6,059 nucleotides of DNA from the NCBI GenBank assembly GCA_913776795.1, contig CAJYRH010000019.1, positions 1-6,059 on the forward strand, written 5' to 3'. The DNA is from an uncultured Pseudorhodoferax sp. (GTDB lineage: Bacteria > Pseudomonadota > Gammaproteobacteria > Burkholderiales > Burkholderiaceae). Of the stretch, positions 5,606-6,059 are shown piece by piece (within the stretch, counting starts at the first letter, position 1; each line of letters opens with the position of its first letter). Below the pieces are notes generated by a model, which saw nothing but the letters and a program-made list of their open reading frames with translations, searched no databases and had not been told where the DNA came from. Both the position numbers and the translations under genes were made by a program.

Positions 5606-6059
5606 TTGTCAAACGACGCCATTCGGGCGACTGCAGAGGCCGATCCCCTGCAGGCACTGCGCAGCGCCACCCAGGCACTGCATGCCCAGCTGGACAGCCA
5701 GCTCCCGCTGGTCCAAGCGGCCGACGCGGACCGATCGCTGCACAACTACCACCAGCACCTGCAGGTTCTGCACGGCTGGCTGTCGGACCTGGCGCCGCTG
5801 CTGGAGCGCACGGGCTGGGGCCAGGGCCTGCTTGCGCCGTTGCGCGCCGACCTGGCCGACGCCGGCCTGTGCGGCGACGCGGCCGGCCTGGCGTCTCCGC
5901 CTTTTCACGCCGTGACGGCCGCATGGGGCATCGCCTACGTGGTCGAAGGCGCGCAGCTGGGAGGGCGCGTGCTGCATCAGCGCCTGCGCCGTGCCGGCGT
6001 GGCGGCACCTCTGCGCTACCTGGACGGCCGCGGCGCCGACACCGGCGCGCACTGGCACC
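5606..6059 (+). CDS. Biliverdin-producing heme oxygenase (bacterial type), 3' end beyond the window
   Basis: The visible 151 residues resemble bacterial heme oxygenases, which open heme with O2 and electrons to give biliverdin, CO and Fe2+. Seen: LRSATQALHAQLD (18-30) with H26 in the place of the proximal heme ligand (His25 in human HO-1); helical YHQHLQVLHGWL (50-61); and the distal-helix pattern AYVVEGAQLGGRVL (110-123), whose glycines sit over heme in this family. Full proteins are about 190-220 residues, so the C-terminus is missing. The start must be TTG 5606: an in-frame TAA at 5558-5560 closes the frame upstream and no ATG or GTG occurs between. Only a weak G-rich site (5590-5594) lies 11 nt before it, suggesting low translation. 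TAACAT (5558-5563) resembles the preceding gene's -10 box TAGCAT and may be the promoter, without a clear -35. In many proteobacteria such a gene precedes a bacteriophytochrome; a role in making its chromophore, or in iron release, is inference. Confidence 0.85.
   Translation, partial: MSNDAIRATAEADPLQALRSATQALHAQLDSQLPLVQAADADRSLHNYHQHLQVLHGWLSDLAPLLERTGWGQGLLAPLRADLADAGLCGDAAGLASPPFHAVTAAWGIAYVVEGAQLGGRVLHQRLRRAGVAAPLRYLDGRGADTGAHWH

Overview
The window looks like an ordinary chromosomal segment of a GC-rich betaproteobacterium. Burkholderiales is the best guess, in or near Comamonadaceae or the Rubrivivax/Leptothrix group. The grounds are very high GC with strong third-position G/C bias, proteobacterial versions of YaaA and long-form QueF, an exosortase (PEP-CTERM) substrate, and a bacterial heme oxygenase. 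This placement is inference. There are no tRNA, rRNA, CRISPR, IS or phage signals, and genes fill nearly everything: the longest gap is 113 bp.

Left part (1-1588): two divergent genes. On the minus strand is a crotonase-fold enoyl-CoA hydratase that runs off the left edge with 205 residues visible. On the plus strand is a complete 288-residue metal-dependent amidohydrolase of the amidohydrolase_2 type. The 105-bp, locally AT-rich gap between them holds a strong inverted repeat. It lies exactly in the spacer of a good sigma-70-like promoter for the hydratase. This is the layout of a repressor-controlled divergent catabolic operon, possibly for aromatic or hydroxycinnamate acyl-CoA breakdown; the substrate is not provable from this window.

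Middle part (1681-4168): three co-directional genes, yaaA (peroxide-stress protein), a 2-oxoglutarate/Fe(II) dioxygenase of the prolyl 4-hydroxylase type, and queF (preQ0 to preQ1 reductase for queuosine). The gaps are 18 bp and a 14-nt overlap, so they probably form one transcript. All key catalytic residues of the dioxygenase and QueF are present. The grouping links oxidative stress/iron, protein hydroxylation and tRNA modification.

Right part (4282-6059): a secreted SGNH-hydrolase-like protein has its own clear promoter and carries an N-terminal signal peptide and a C-terminal PEP-CTERM sorting signal. It is followed by the first 151 residues of a heme oxygenase (TTG start) that runs off the right edge. 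A bacteriophytochrome gene may follow outside the window; this is inference. No wholly new multi-gene system is evident. The items most worth following are the PEP-CTERM hydrolase, the operator-in-promoter region, and the dioxygenase/queF coupling.
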